The notes beneath the pieces are model-generated. The model ran no database searches. It saw only the letters and a list, made by a program, of their open reading frames with translations, and was not told where the DNA came from. 64,000 nt of DNA from Chrysaora quinquecirrha (lineage: Eukaryota > Cnidaria > Scyphozoa > Semaeostomeae > Pelagiidae): the NCBI GenBank assembly GCA_014526335.1, contig JACTAT010000021.1, forward strand, positions 654,110-718,109, read 5' to 3'. The first letter of the stretch is position 1, and the number at the start of each line of letters is the position of its first letter. Below, piece after piece: positions 35,212 to 46,569 of this stretch. The position numbers were made by a program, and so were the translations under genes.

Positions 35212-37929
35212 ATGGGAAGACGTTATCATTGTGAATATTGTAATAGAGCTTTTGCAGATACATTACCCACAAGAAAAAGACATATTAACTCTTTGCAGCA
35301 TCAAAGATTGAAGAAACTACATTATGATTCGTTCAAAGGCATATTAGACTTGGAGACTTTGAAAAAAAACCTACTTAAGAGTTACCTTGCCTTTTTCTCG
35401 TTAGCTTATTTTTAATTTTTGTTTTCCTTTCTAGATCCTACTACTCTGTTAGCCGAAGAATCTCAGAGAACACCATGCAAGAAGTTTTTCCAGACAGGTA
35501 TTATGAACAATGTTGTTGTAGATGAACAACAATCTGAGCCATAGATCACTTCGGCAGAATTTAAATTTTTCAAAATCGCAGGATAACAATCTTTCGATGC
35601 AAAAACCGTACAAAGCACCCAAAAATTAGTCTAGGTGCAGAGTTTTACTATATCAGCGCATGTTTTATCAATTCTACAAGCGTCCTAAGTTTACGATTTT
35701 ATAAGGGCTTTGACCGTGTAGGGTAAAAAGTTTCACCAAGTTCATTTTTGCGGTCAAAGCCTTTATGAAATCAGGAACTTTGAATGCTCATAAAATTAAG
35801 AACACAAGGGCAAGGACAGTGAAACTTTGTACCTAGACTAAGTTTTGGCTGCTTTATGAGACTTTCATATCGAAAACTCGATATCATTTGATTTCGAAAA
35901 ATTTTAATGCTGTCAGATGGCATGCCAGAGTGATCTATATAAGCCCTTGAGTGGTTTGAAAACTGTAGTCAATGTCTGTACTGTACTACCTAGGTGCATT
36001 CCATGTTACCACCACACTACAGTGGACAATAAGCCCATCAACATGATTTCATGCCAAAGAAACAATACATAAAATGTTATAGGGGTGGATCCTGACAAAG
36101 ATTGACTGAATTCCAAGGAGGGGGTTCTATGGGGGTGAGCCCCCAGAAAACTTTTTGGGCCACCCCCTTTTTAAGACTTTGACTGGGAAAGAGTGCGTGC
36201 ATTGTGCAGCAATGAACTCTGTCTCGATCTGCCACTGTGTTACATTCTCATACAGCAAAAAGTCTAAGACAAAAATGATTATGGACAAATAACTTGGACA
36301 AAAACATTTGGATCCTTGAGATCTTCTGGAGATCTCTGGCACTTAGCATAGGCTACAGGTAGTGCACAGTGGTTTGACCCATGTAAGGCAGAGCCCAAGA
36401 AAATCCAGATTGAATACAACAAAACATTCTAAGCTTCAAGATCTAAACTAACGAGAATGACTACAGTGGACATAACTAATAAACTTGAAATCACACAAAA
36501 GTTGTGTGAGCTGTGTCTTAGATCACAGGACCGGAAGTGATTAGAGGATATATACAACCATGCTTTTAAATTAACATAATAACGTTTTTTGGCAAAGATG
36601 ATATAATCATTAACTTGAGTTCTCAATAGCCTATGGTGTAAATTTAAATGTAGCTTAAATGTGTTATACATCCTTTTGATCCTACCCTATGACTAATTTA
36701 ACAAAGGTCATAATTTCTCCTTGTATATGAAGACTTAATTAATGATTTGCATTTTCATTGAAGGGCAATGTGCATTTGGTGATAATTGTAAATTCTCTCA
36801 TGTTGATCCACAATTTTATCAAGCTCAGCTGGAAGCAGCAAGAAATACACAAGGTAAGACAAGAAATTTTTAAGTTGTACAGAACTTCCAAATGTCAATA
36901 AACAGCGGAAGCAGTGGCTTAGACAGGGGAGGCCATATGGGGGATCACCTCAATCATCACCAAAACATAAAAAATAGGTTCTCACCACAGGGAAACATCA
37001 TCGGACATACTTGAAAGCTCTTTTCTCTTACACCCCTAAGAGTATGAACATAAGTTGCACATGTAGCCAGGGATCTCTGGATCTCCGATTTTCAAGCAAA
37101 CTGTTCTGCGACCTGAGGTAATAAGGTTGCAGGAAGTTGTATGGTTGAACTTTTTGTGGCATGTTTTGGCTTGTCGGCTGTTCCAGCGTGTAGCCAGTTT
37201 TTTGCATTGGCAGCGCAAGTTGTCCTGAAAATTTTCTAGGACTGAAGGACTTGCTGTGCAAGCTCATTGTAGCAGAACTTCTGTTGCAGCATTTTTGTCG
37301 CAACATGTACAGGATTTCTCGTAACAGGACATTTTTAGGTGTGTTGCATGGCCAGAACGGGTGAAAATTTGCACGTGTAGCTCTGGCTTACAAGTGCTCA
37401 TTAACTTGTTTTGGAAAAGTGCAGGGAAGGATGCATAGGACGCTTCGTGTTCTGATAAACTGTATCAACAATTGAATATGCTAATTGATTTAGAAATTAA
37501 CTTCAAAAAACGACTACAGATTTGAAGCGGTAAAACATGTTTGGATCATTCAAGAATCCTAGGGTATATATTTCACTGGTATATTTAATTGTAACTGAAG
37601 ATGATTCTTGAATGATCGAAACATGTTTTACCGCTTCAAATCTGTAGTCGTTTTTTTAAGCTAATTTCTAATTTGATTTTGCTGACAAATTTTGGTAATC
37701 TGCTAATTGATTTGCTTTTTATCCTGTAGCTGCCAGTAGAGAAAACCCACCTGATGTTGAGTCATGGCTATCAAAATGGAGACAAAAACATCCAAAAAAA
37801 GATAAAATATCAGCAGAAAAATCTAAATATTGGTTACCCCCTGGATTTCCACCAATTCATCAGTTACCACCTTCGCTGTGTCCACCACCAGACGGGGGAA
37901 TCGTTAATAATGCTGAATGGGGTAAGTGA
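35212..37929 (+). CDS. ZMAT5: ZMAT5 / U11-U12 snRNP 20K zinc-finger protein
   Basis: This is a component of the minor-spliceosome U11/U12 di-snRNP. Exons are 35212-35338, 35435-35497, 36764-36853 and 37730-37929, 480 nt, 159 residues (human about 170). An N-terminal U1C-type C2H2 matrin finger (MGRRYHCEYCNRAF, then RKRHINSLQH) covers residues 1-36. A CCCH finger follows near residues 57-77 (CKKFFQTGQC, then CKFSH), spacing C-x8-C-x5-C-x3-H. The Pro-rich tail resembles the human one (WLPPGFPP, LPPSLCPPP) and ends near EWG. Intron 1 is only 96 bp and appears to use a GC donor (AAAG|GCATAT). The family frame and phase require this site. Confidence 0.95.
35548..35938. mobile_element. Dispersed MITE (GATCATTTCGG family), copy 2
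   Basis: Nearly full-length match to 26328-26722 in the same orientation, about 85 percent by eye. It is in ZMAT5 intron 2. Confidence 0.85.
37045..37392. mobile_element. TCGCAGCGTGTAGCC-family repeat, diverged copy
   Basis: GTTGCACATGTAGCCAGGGA on the left and TTTGCACGTGTAGCTCTGGC on the right. The interior shares GTTCTGCGACCT, GCGTGTAGCCAGTTTTTT and GTAACAGGACATT with 22975-23370. It is in ZMAT5 intron 3. Confidence 0.7.
37485..37678. mobile_element. Foldback inverted repeat
   Basis: A left arm from about 37485 (core AAAAAACGACTACAGATTTG then AAGCGGTAAAACATGTTT) and a right arm to 37678 are near-perfect reverse complements for about 55 bp, and weaker for about 20 bp more outward. The loop is about 45 bp. 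It would form a long hairpin in ZMAT5 pre-mRNA intron 3 and is probably a MITE. Confidence 0.85.
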
Positions 37930-39294
37930 TTGATTTGGATTTGACTTTGTCGATGCATCAAGTACTGGACCGCCTGATTCCTAAATACGTGGATGTAACT
38001 TCGTGAAGTTTCAACGAATTTTGTCATTGAAGTTTTGAAGTTTCCATGGCAGTGATTTCAGCTGAACCAAGCAAATATATCAGAGGTAATGGGCTGGAAT
38101 TTAAACTTTGTTAGATCAAAATATTCGGTGCTATTCGCATGTTCTAGAGCATATTTTAAGAATGGAGTGAACTTGTATTTTGTAGAAATAACGTGATGAA
38201 TGTGATCTAAAAAGTAGAATTTCTAGAGGGGCTCAGGGGCAGAGCCCCCCTTGCTAAAATTATGATTGATTTTGGAGCTGAACAATTTTGCATTGATCAT
38301 GCTTTTGAAAATCTCCTGTTGTCCTTTCAGTCTCTAGACGTTCTTTATTTCAATCTTGGCGTGGAGTGTACATTTATGCACTACCGCTGTGGTATTTTTT
38401 GCGTAATATTGTTTTTCTTTTCCCTCGCAACGTTTCGAGTTGTGCCATCTGCTGAATAATTTATTGCTTGCGATAACTCCTGTTTTCTGTTCTTCCCTTA
38501 CGCTAGACTCTCTTATTTTCATGGTTGTTGAGACTTTTCTAATTACCTTTTACACAGTTTGGTTGATTAAGCACTGGTTGTCATATTTTCATTGATCAAA
38601 ATAAAATAGTGGGCACATTGAACCACACCCCCTCTTATGCGTCAAGAAAAAATTATTTCTGAAGTTTTTCAAAGCATCACTTGATCAATTTTGCTTATTT
38701 TTGCTTCTCAAGCAATGTTTAATCGTTTTGCCGCTTTATAATTGACCAACATTCTATCAGCCTTATCTGCACCATAATATCAACCACCATTCTATCGACA
38801 TAATCTGTCACTGTATCTTTGACATAATACTTCAAATGTCTTTGACGATGTTTCCAGTGGTCGCTAGTGTGTTTTGCCTGACTAGCCTGTCGGTAGATAG
38901 GCTCTGGCACCCAGCAATACAAAGAAAAGCTGTCGCTGACATTTCGTTAGGTGTTGCCGAGGCAGCTATACGAATGTTTCCATTGAGTACACCATTTTGG
39001 TTCAGTGACTGAGATGGGCGCTTCACTCTACTGACTGATGCAGCCTGCAAAAATCAGGGGGCAATCCATGAAGTTGTTTTAAACACATGAAATGGGTGGT
39101 AGATCATTAATTTACATGGTGGACTTCTAAAATTTATTTTGGGTGTTGCCCAACAAGATTTTGTTTTTCTCCCTTATTCTTTTCAATATACTTTCGCAGC
39201 GAAAAATGTGCAAAGTTCTGACTCTATCGGCACAAATTGAACATCACTGTCAGAAAGAGCTTGCTGAGTATATTTAGCATATATATTGTTTTAG

Positions 39295-41136
39295 AACATA
39301 CATCCAAACATAGCTCTACAGAGATGTGTTAAAATATCCAGTTTAACATCAGAAACACGAATTGGGCTGATAGGTTTAGGGAATGTTGGCTCTGCAATTG
39401 CGAAGAATATTCTCAAATCGGACATGAATCTCCACGCTGTTTTTGACACGAATCCTGAAGCCCTGGACGGTTTAGAATCTACGGTGAAACGCTCAGACAG
39501 TGCAAAACATTTAGCTGAAGACTGCGAAGTTATTCTCACCGCCTTGCCGACTCCTGCAAGTGTTAAAAAAGCTATGGAAGATGAAAATGGTGTTCTTGCT
39601 GGGATACAAAGAGATAGTGTTTGGATTGACCATTCCACGACTGGTAAGAAGCTAAGAAATTTGATTTTGTCTCTTATTTTCAAGGCTTCTTTACTTTGAT
39701 TTTTGGCTTGCGCTCAAATGCCTGGCTGAGGGCCAAAAAAGATGTCGATTGTTGAAAAGCTGTTCCCGTACTGTCAACCTGTAATAAAACCTGGAATGCG
39801 GAATATTGGATCAAGAAGGGGACTGGAATGGAACCGACCTGTTTTTGTGCAGACAGCCTAGCCTGCACGCAGATTAAGACAGTTTTCAACAGCCTTTCAC
39901 TTATTCCAATTTCCGATTGCAAGATTATATTGTCTTGTCACGGGTTTGTATCTTGTTTTGTGATTGGTGTATTTTCTGCTTGGCTAGCCATCATATCTTC
40001 TGATTGGCCTGTTATATGGTCAATCACCCTGGCTTTCTGATTGGTCAATATTCATTTTTTTGTTTGGCCAATTATTTCGTTTTCTCTTCTCCAAGACCAT
40101 GGTGTCTTTTATTGATTCATTATCATGTTTTCTGATTGGTTTATTTTATGATTGGTCAATCAACCGATCCTCTGATTGGCTAGTTATCCTATTAAACTGA
40201 ATGGTCAATCGCCTTGCTTTCTGATTGATCAATGCAATTTGTTGTCTTTTTTACTGGCACATTTTGATGAATGTCTTTGTTTTTCTTTGCTACACTGCCT
40301 TTCTTACCCTTCTTTGAAGTTTCATATTCTGATGAGTACCAAGCAATAAAAGGTCTAAAGAAAGTTTTCAATATTGTAAGCGATACTGAGATGATAGTGC
40401 GCTCACAAGAAGCCTAAACCTGATTTCTAAATTGATTGCAGATTACCATCAAACACTAAGGCTTGCCAACAAGTGCAAAGAACTTGGTGTCGACTTCCTC
40501 GAAGCTCCTGTTACAGGGGGTATGGCGTTGCTGAAACAAGGCTTAATGACAGTGTTAGTCAGCGGAGACAAAAGAATTTATGAGGAATTGCACCCCCTGC
40601 TAAAAATGAGCGGCGAAACTGTGCTGTATCTTGGAGGCCTGGGAACTGCAACGATCACAAAGATCATATCAAATATGCTTGCAGCAACGCATAACGTTGC
40701 TATGGGCGAAGCACTGATGTTGGCGAAAAGAAATAACATTGATTTGAAAATGTTTTTCGATGCAATAAGATTCAGTGCTGGAAACAGCTATGTTATCGAA
40801 ACAGAGGCTCCCCTCGTTTTCAACGGCACTTACGACCCAGAATTCTCATTGGCGTTACACTGCAAAGACCTGGCTCTGGGACGTGGCATAGCCTCGGATT
40901 CAGGCGTACCAATACGGCTGCATGATTTAGTTGAAGAAATCTACAACGAGGCCAGGGTGAAATATGGCGACGATGCTGGCTCGAGTCACCCGCCAAAATT
41001 AATCGAGGACGATTTGGGCGAGCGACTCCAGGCTGATGGGTTCGAGGACTGGACCTACTCGCTCAATATAGTAGATGGTTCAATGGCTGTGCGGCATACT
41101 ACTAAGAGTAACGAAAATCAGGGAAAGTATAAATAG
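39295..41136 (+). CDS. 3-hydroxyisobutyrate dehydrogenase-like enzyme (first exon uncertain)
   Basis: This is a member of the beta-hydroxyacid dehydrogenase family, NAD(P)-dependent. Two firm exons are 39295-39643 and 40442-41136, 347 codons plus stop, with an acceptor at 39294. Motifs are the Rossmann start RIGLIGLGNVGSAIA, the cofactor-side DHSTT, the substrate loop EAPVTGG and the catalytic-lysine helix GTATITKIISNML. The C-terminal half is all-helical (EALMLAKRNNID, FSLALHCKDLALG). The first coding exon is missing. One weak possibility is 38836-38892 (ATG, 19 codons, donor TCG|GTAGAT, phase 0), which would supply a short hydrophobic N-terminus. Exact substrate cannot be told from sequence. 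A second-exon length of 695 nt without introns is unusual beside its neighbours. Confidence 0.88.
39955..40235. repeat. CTGATTGG minisatellite (inverted CCAAT boxes)
   Basis: Irregular units of about 30-45 bp each contain TCTGATTGG or GATTGGTCAAT, for example at 39961, 39999, 40039, 40132, 40153 and 40172. It fills much of the intron of the dehydrogenase-like gene. Each unit is a perfect ATTGG pentamer. Confidence 0.75.
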
Positions 41137-41298
41137 CCGGCAGAGATTTTTAGATTTTGAATTGGATTTTCAAAAAGTTTGAAAATGAATGAAAATAGAA
41201 CCCTTTTGCTGTCTGGAGAAAAACGTAAATTTTAATCAACACGTAAGGAGAATTCTGAAAAATAATTATACTGTGAGTAAAATGACTAATAGTTATTG

Positions 41299-41304
41299 AA
41301 TAAA
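41299..41304 (+). terminator. Likely polyadenylation signal of the dehydrogenase-like gene
   Basis: AATAAA lies 163 bp after the stop codon in AT-rich sequence. It is the first canonical hexamer downstream. Confidence 0.5.
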
Positions 41305-42039
41305 GAGAAATAAATGTGTATAACTTAAGGATAAGATTTAATTGATGTTTAAGATGTGAGTTTGAAATGTTTTCAGTTTTCATTACGACATCATAACATT
41401 AAAATCGACGAATAAAAAATAGAAGTACACAGAGGACGATTTTATAGGCTTGTACGGTTTTCAACTTAGGTGTGAAATGTAGACACTTGGCTCTTTATGT
41501 TTTGAAAGTGACATATATTAACCACCCCGGATAATATTGTACTGCACATACATTACCCGGAGTGGTTATCAAAGTATATAGGACATATTGTTTCCCATAG
41601 TTAAAACAAACAACGAAAAAATTACAGAAGGACTTTCTTTTGTCGAAATAAAACAAAAACGAAACTTTCAGGACTGAATAGAACATTATACAAAGTATGT
41701 ATTGGTACGGCTGTGTTCAGATAGTCGTTATTATTTTACTCGTCTGAGAACACACCCGCGCTTTCACGCGGGTCATTGCGGGTCATTGCGGGTCATACAA
41801 ACAAGAATGAACTAATGCTGATCACCGGGTGCCAAAGTGTCAGTTTTGCGATTGATAAATAACGTCTGCGCATTGGCTATTTGATTAAAAAAGAATCACG
41901 CTCAACTCCACCATGATTTATTAGCCTCTTTTCAATAATCATTCGGCCTCGGTTTAATATGTAAGCAGTTCTCCTTTCACACTCAATCTGGACCCTGGCA
42001 TATCATCAATGGAAAGCTTCTGTGGAGAGTAGACGTTTC

Positions 42040-45000
42040 TCAATGGCGAGGCTGCCTGTCTCGAGGCTGGCCTGTAAGGGAGGCTGAGAACGGCTCCGCT
42101 ACTTCTCTGGATAAAGGGCGCCAATCCATCTGTCTGCGCAGCTTCCCACATTGGTCTTTATCAATGAACAAAGTGAACGTCTTGACGTTGATTTCTTGCT
42201 CCAACTCCCACTTTCTGTTATTCAGCCTATCCATTGCATTGCGGGCGTCATTCAGCCTCCTTTTCACCGCCGCGATATCACCAGAAATCGTGTGATACTC
42301 TGAAACGAGGCCATGTTTTGGCTCATCTCGACAAAGCTCGATATTAGGCCTCCATGTTCGATGCTCCAATCGAGTGTTGTTTACTTTGAGATGTGTCTGC
42401 AGGTCATTGAGTTGTTTTTCAAGCATTTCGATGCTATCTTGCATGCTTTGAATCTCACCCATCATCTGCAATGAAAATAGAGACAATTTCAATAAAATCC
42501 CAGAAATCTTCAAAAACCAGTCTTATGTCGACCTACGATACGATAGATCTAACGTCAAGTAGTTGTGGCTGCTAACGGCTACGTCGACATGTATAAGCAG
42601 CTAGTCAGAACTTATAGGATACATTTGATCGAGTGCTCGATGGACTGTGACTGACGAGAATCAGTTGTCAACTAATTTCAAGCCAGCCTAATGCCGACTT
42701 GAGATACGCTAGAACTAACGCCAGCTAGATGTACTACTAACTTGTGTCGGCCTGTAAAACTTATAGTCAAAACTTGTAGGATACAGTTGATCGCGATCGC
42801 AAACACGCTTGGGTTAAGTCAAGTACTTAATACTCACCAGGATCGACCTCAGGAAGTGGGCGTTTAGTGCATTAGCCCTTGAACTGCCTGAATTAAAACT
42901 ACACCTTTAAGGTCGGTGATTGAAACGGGAAATACAATTTCCGGCCAATGCACCTGTCACCGCAGAGAAAGAGCCGCGGGAAAAGGGAAGAAAAGAAGCA
43001 GAGAGTAGAAGGGCAGGAAGCGAAAATAAGCAGAATATACAAAAAGAGTGTAAGGGTCAAACTCAAATGCCAACTAAAAGGTAGGGAAGGGAGGGGAAAA
43101 GTCATGACGGCGAGAAGGCATCTTGCTTGGAGCCGTCAAATTCAGTAATGCAACATCATCTTTTTCACATCAAGAGTTCTATTGATCAAGCGGAAGACTC
43201 TTTCAAAGAGTCAATGCTTATTAAAGATCCTATTGATATGGCAGACAAACACATTCAGTAAAATCTTCCTCCGTGAAATCATGACTGGGGAAAATACTCA
43301 GTGACTGGGGAAATACCCAAACTAGGCACCAGATCCCATGGATAAACACCCAAACTAGGCTTTGGAACCAATTCCCATATCGTGACATAAGCAATAAAAC
43401 TATCTCCTGGTGGCATTAACCCCGGTTAAACCTTCGCTCTAACCGGCATTCTTGAGTTTCTCGCACGTGCGATGTTATTATCGGAGAAGGCCTCCCATTC
43501 TGGTGGACTCACAGCACTGGAAAGAAAAGAAATTGCTGAAATAATCTATGAAAATAACGTCTAAATAATGTGTAGTGTAAAGCGAAGTGGTTATGTATTC
43601 GTTGGCGTCGGTGTTGAAAAACTCGGGAAACCAACCATTGGTGAGCTCGTTGACTAACTAAAGACAGTTAGGTGTGGTCTCTCAGACTCCAGTCTTCTCG
43701 GTCTTCAAACTCTCTCAAATGTAGCATTAGGCATGGGACCCATAGTTTAACGTCCCTTCCGAAGGACAGGAGAGTGAGTTGTTTGGTCATCCATCCGGAA
43801 AGTCACCCATCCAGATGCTGACCTCACAAGACCAAGCTTACTTTCAGCTGTCTAATGAGAAGAGACTGGCCACTCACTCCATAATTGCATAATTGCTTAA
43901 TTTATGCAGGAAATGGTTTGGTCCTTATACTCATCGAGCATTCATATTTCTCTCATGCGCGCATGTACTTAGTTTATAAGCCCCATAAAATCTTCATTTT
44001 CTGTTTTCTCTTACAAACTTGGCGTTAAGAGAATACCATTATTTAAAGAGTTTACCTTAGCATTAAAACTTAAGTTCTCGATCTGAATCTGGGGTCAAAA
44101 TTATGGTACGACCAAGTTTTCGTGAATTTTGAAAACGAGGCTTGATCTAAGGGGATGAGTTAGCTGACTATTCAGTCAAAATTGCAAACGGCTGTTTAAT
44201 TTTCAGTTAAAAATTATTCGAGCTCTTAGACTAAACTCAATTGATAAAACATTTCTTACTTTGGGTCATATTCAACAGCATGCTTGTGATATCCAAGATA
44301 GTCTGAAGAGTTATTCAAATTGTATGCAGTGTTGTCTTTTCCAATAGCTGAAGTCTTGTCCGTGCTGTCCTTGTGGAGGCGCTTCAGGCATGATTCTAGA
44401 TCCCTAGATATAGAAAGGACGAAAATTCAATGCAATAAAATATTTTGATGAACTCTCTGAACAGTGGACAATTACAAAACAGATTGTCGACCCTCTCATC
44501 ATCCTATGTATGCTGGGAAAATTCCCCCTAGCGACGCATAGCAACCAGCATAAGGGCCTATAAGGATCAATGGATTCAAATTTGTCACTAGGCCCCAAAG
44601 CACGTTCCTCGAATCTCAAGTGTCAAACCGATTTTGCAACTGGTATCTGCAACAAAGTTTGTCAAAAAATCGGCCATTTTGGCCCAGGCATCGGAACTGA
44701 CCGTAGATTTTGAAAGCAGATGTCCTTTAAAAGGAAATGCAAAGAATTTCATTGGCAGCTGTCATGCGCAATCTCAACGTAATCTGGGAATCTAAACAAT
44801 ATTAAGCCAAGTTCTTCACGAGAGAGGGAATCTATTATTGACCTACTGCATCGCTAGTACTCGCCCCCCCCCCCGGCTTTTGATTTGTCACTCTACACGC
44901 TTTTTTTATAAAGAACCACTTTATAAGGAACCTACATGTAGAAGGCCCGAAAATTTAAAGAAATTATACTACTAAAGAGAACATCGTTAAGGAATGCTTT

Positions 45001-46127
45001 TATCACTGCCGATAACCAAGAATTAGAAAGCCGGTTCCATTCATTTGCAGTCGAAAATCACATAAATTGTACGTTACACATGTATCAAATGTTAAGACCA
45101 CTGTATGTGCAGTTGAAATTAAGGAACTATTAAGGAACTTTTTGAACTACAATTGCCTCAAAAGAGGTCCAAAAATAAGGAACTTTAAGAACTAGGCCTT
45201 GAGGTAGGTTCCTTATAAAAAAAGCGTGTACACTGAGTAATTGTGAAAATAAACAACAAAAACGTCGAGCGAAGAATTGGGACAAACGTAGAGAGTCAAC
45301 GGATTCATTATGTCGCCAAACATAGTAGAACTGCATTTGCCCGAAAGCTCTTAGCGTGAGGGACTTCTCTTCTCCTAGGGTGCGTTCTTTTGAGACTCCT
45401 GAAAAAGTAGTCTTCCGAGACTACTGAATCTAGACGCCAGAAAACGCACTTTCTTCAAAACGGAAGACTTCAGAGAAGTTGATTTGATAAAATTTCCTTG
45501 CGGAATCTTCCAGTTCTGGAGTCAGTTGAGTTTGGAGCTTGCAAAGTTTCCGATTTTCCGAGGATTATCCAAAAGAACGGACTTTCGATCTCTGGGGCCG
45601 TTCAAAAATGACGTCACGCCTTTTAAGGGGGGTACAGAAATTGTGACAGTACGTGAAGTTCGTGACAATTTTTCAGTGACAGTGCGTGACAAGGGGAGGG
45701 AGGAGGTCAAAATCAGTCAAATTTTGCGTGAGATAATTTTTGAACGGCCCCTCTCTGGTCTCCGAAAGAATTGGAAGAAGTCGGGGTGCTCGAGCCACCT
45801 CAAACCCTCCATAATTTCTGTCTCTGCTCCAGGAAGTCTCCAGAGAAAATAAAATGCCAAAAACGTCCCAAAAGAATAAACCCCAGTCAGCGGACAACGG
45901 ACGTCCGGCTACAAGGCGTATTCCGAAAAAGTACGCAGATTGCAGTTTGTCCATTGAAGTAAAATATTTACTTACAGAACAGGCGTCGTTTTGATGACGC
46001 CTGATCCCAGCAAAGACGTAAACAAGAGCCCACATTGATGGTAAACAAACACCTACCTAAATTGATTCATGGCTTGTTCAATTGTTCTTCTCAGCGATTC
46101 TTGAACACTGCTGATCAGCTGGATCTC
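42040..46127 (-). CDS. TEKT4: Tektin-4-like ciliary protein, 3' part only, one exon missing
   Basis: This is a filamentous protein of axonemal doublet microtubules. Exons in transcript order are 46057-46127 (EIQLISSVQESLRRTIEQA), 44260-44403 (LGYHKHAVEYDP), 43444-43516 (AVSPPEWEAFSDNNIARAR) and 42040-42465 (MMGEIQSMQDSIEMLEKQLN, then RPNIELCRDEP, with the tektin signature). It ends with QPRH. Phases 46057/44403/43516 fit. Between 43444 and 42465 about 45 residues of coiled coil present in tektin-4 are absent. A weak extra exon at about 42838-42887 (ALNAHFLRSIL) fits only with a phase break. N-terminal exons to the right of 46127 were not found. The signature has RPNIELCRD in place of the usual RPNVELCRD. 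It may be a partly eroded gene or an incomplete assembly. Confidence 0.85.
42520..42830. repeat. Two diverged copies of a GTCGACCTACGATACG-type repeat
   Basis: The units at about 42525-42640 and 42690-42800 share TACG/TACGCTAGA, AACGTC/AACGCC, GTCAGAACTTATAGGATACA and TTGATCG. A reverse-oriented relative is near 24485-24580 (GTATCCTAGAAGTTTTG). They occupy the place where a tektin coiled-coil exon would be expected. Confidence 0.6.
43700..43885. repeat. Dispersed repeat, copy 2
   Basis: Matches 4960-5190 (TTTAACGTCCCTTCCGAAGG, GTCACCCATCCAGATGCT, GGCCACTCACTCCA). Confidence 0.7.
44892..45234. mobile_element. TTATAAG-word element, AAGGAAC variant, reverse copy
   Basis: It starts TCTACACGCTTTTTTTATAA and ends TTCCTTATAAAAAAAGCGTG. 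It is the reverse complement of 18554-18953 through most of its length. AAGGAACTATTAAGGAACTT is the 11-bp pair near 45121. Confidence 0.85.
45594..45751. mobile_element. 158-bp MITE with GGGGCCGTTCAAAAAT ends and 5-bp target duplication
   Basis: GGGGCCGTTCAAAAATGACG on the left and its near reverse complement (ATAATTTTTGAACGGCCCC) on the right are flanked by TCTCT on each side (45589-45593 and 45752-45756). The interior has CGTGACAATTTTTCAGTGAC-type repeats. It is non-coding although an ORF reads across. Confidence 0.85.
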
Positions 46128-46239
46128 CTAAAAAACATAATTCCCTGTGATTGCCTGTGAGATCATTAAAAATAAAATACCCAACCATTCACAGTACAGA
46201 GCAAGCCTATTCAAGCCAGATTCCTCCATGCCGCCATAA

Positions 46240-46567
46240 GGCCTTGGGCAAATGATCAAACATTTTTTAGCTAACATTTAAAGTTTGTTTGTCGAAAAGA
46301 ATGTTCGGTCGGCGGGCAACACCACACCATAAAACGGGTCACACCGCGGCCACACCACAAAACATTTGCTCGTCAAATATTTTTTGCTTGATTGAAGCTT
46401 AAAATATTGTTGAAATTTTTCAAAAACATTGATTGCCCAGCAGATTCTGCTGGCCAATTGCTAGACTGCCAAATGTTTTATGACGTGGCAAAACGGGCAA
46501 ACATTGCTTGTTAAACAACTCTCAAATGTTTGACAAACAATGTTTGATCCTTTGGCCAGTGCCTAAG
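46240..46567. mobile_element. GATCAAACATTG-family element
   Basis: The left end GGGCAAATGATCAAACATTT and the right end CAATGTTTGATCCTTTGGCCAGTGCC are inverted, with interior AACATTTGCTCGTCAAAT and AACATTGCTTGTT words. Confidence 0.8.
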
Positions 46568-46569
46568 GT

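Noticed and set aside
34934..35311. 125-codon plus-strand ORF over the ZMAT5 start
   Set aside because: It overlaps the ZMAT5 first exon in another frame; the ZMAT5 frame is clearly the conserved one.
38836..39050. 58-codon plus ORF and 72-codon minus ORF as complete genes
   Set aside because: No family match; only the first 57 bp is mentioned as a weak candidate first exon of the dehydrogenase-like gene.
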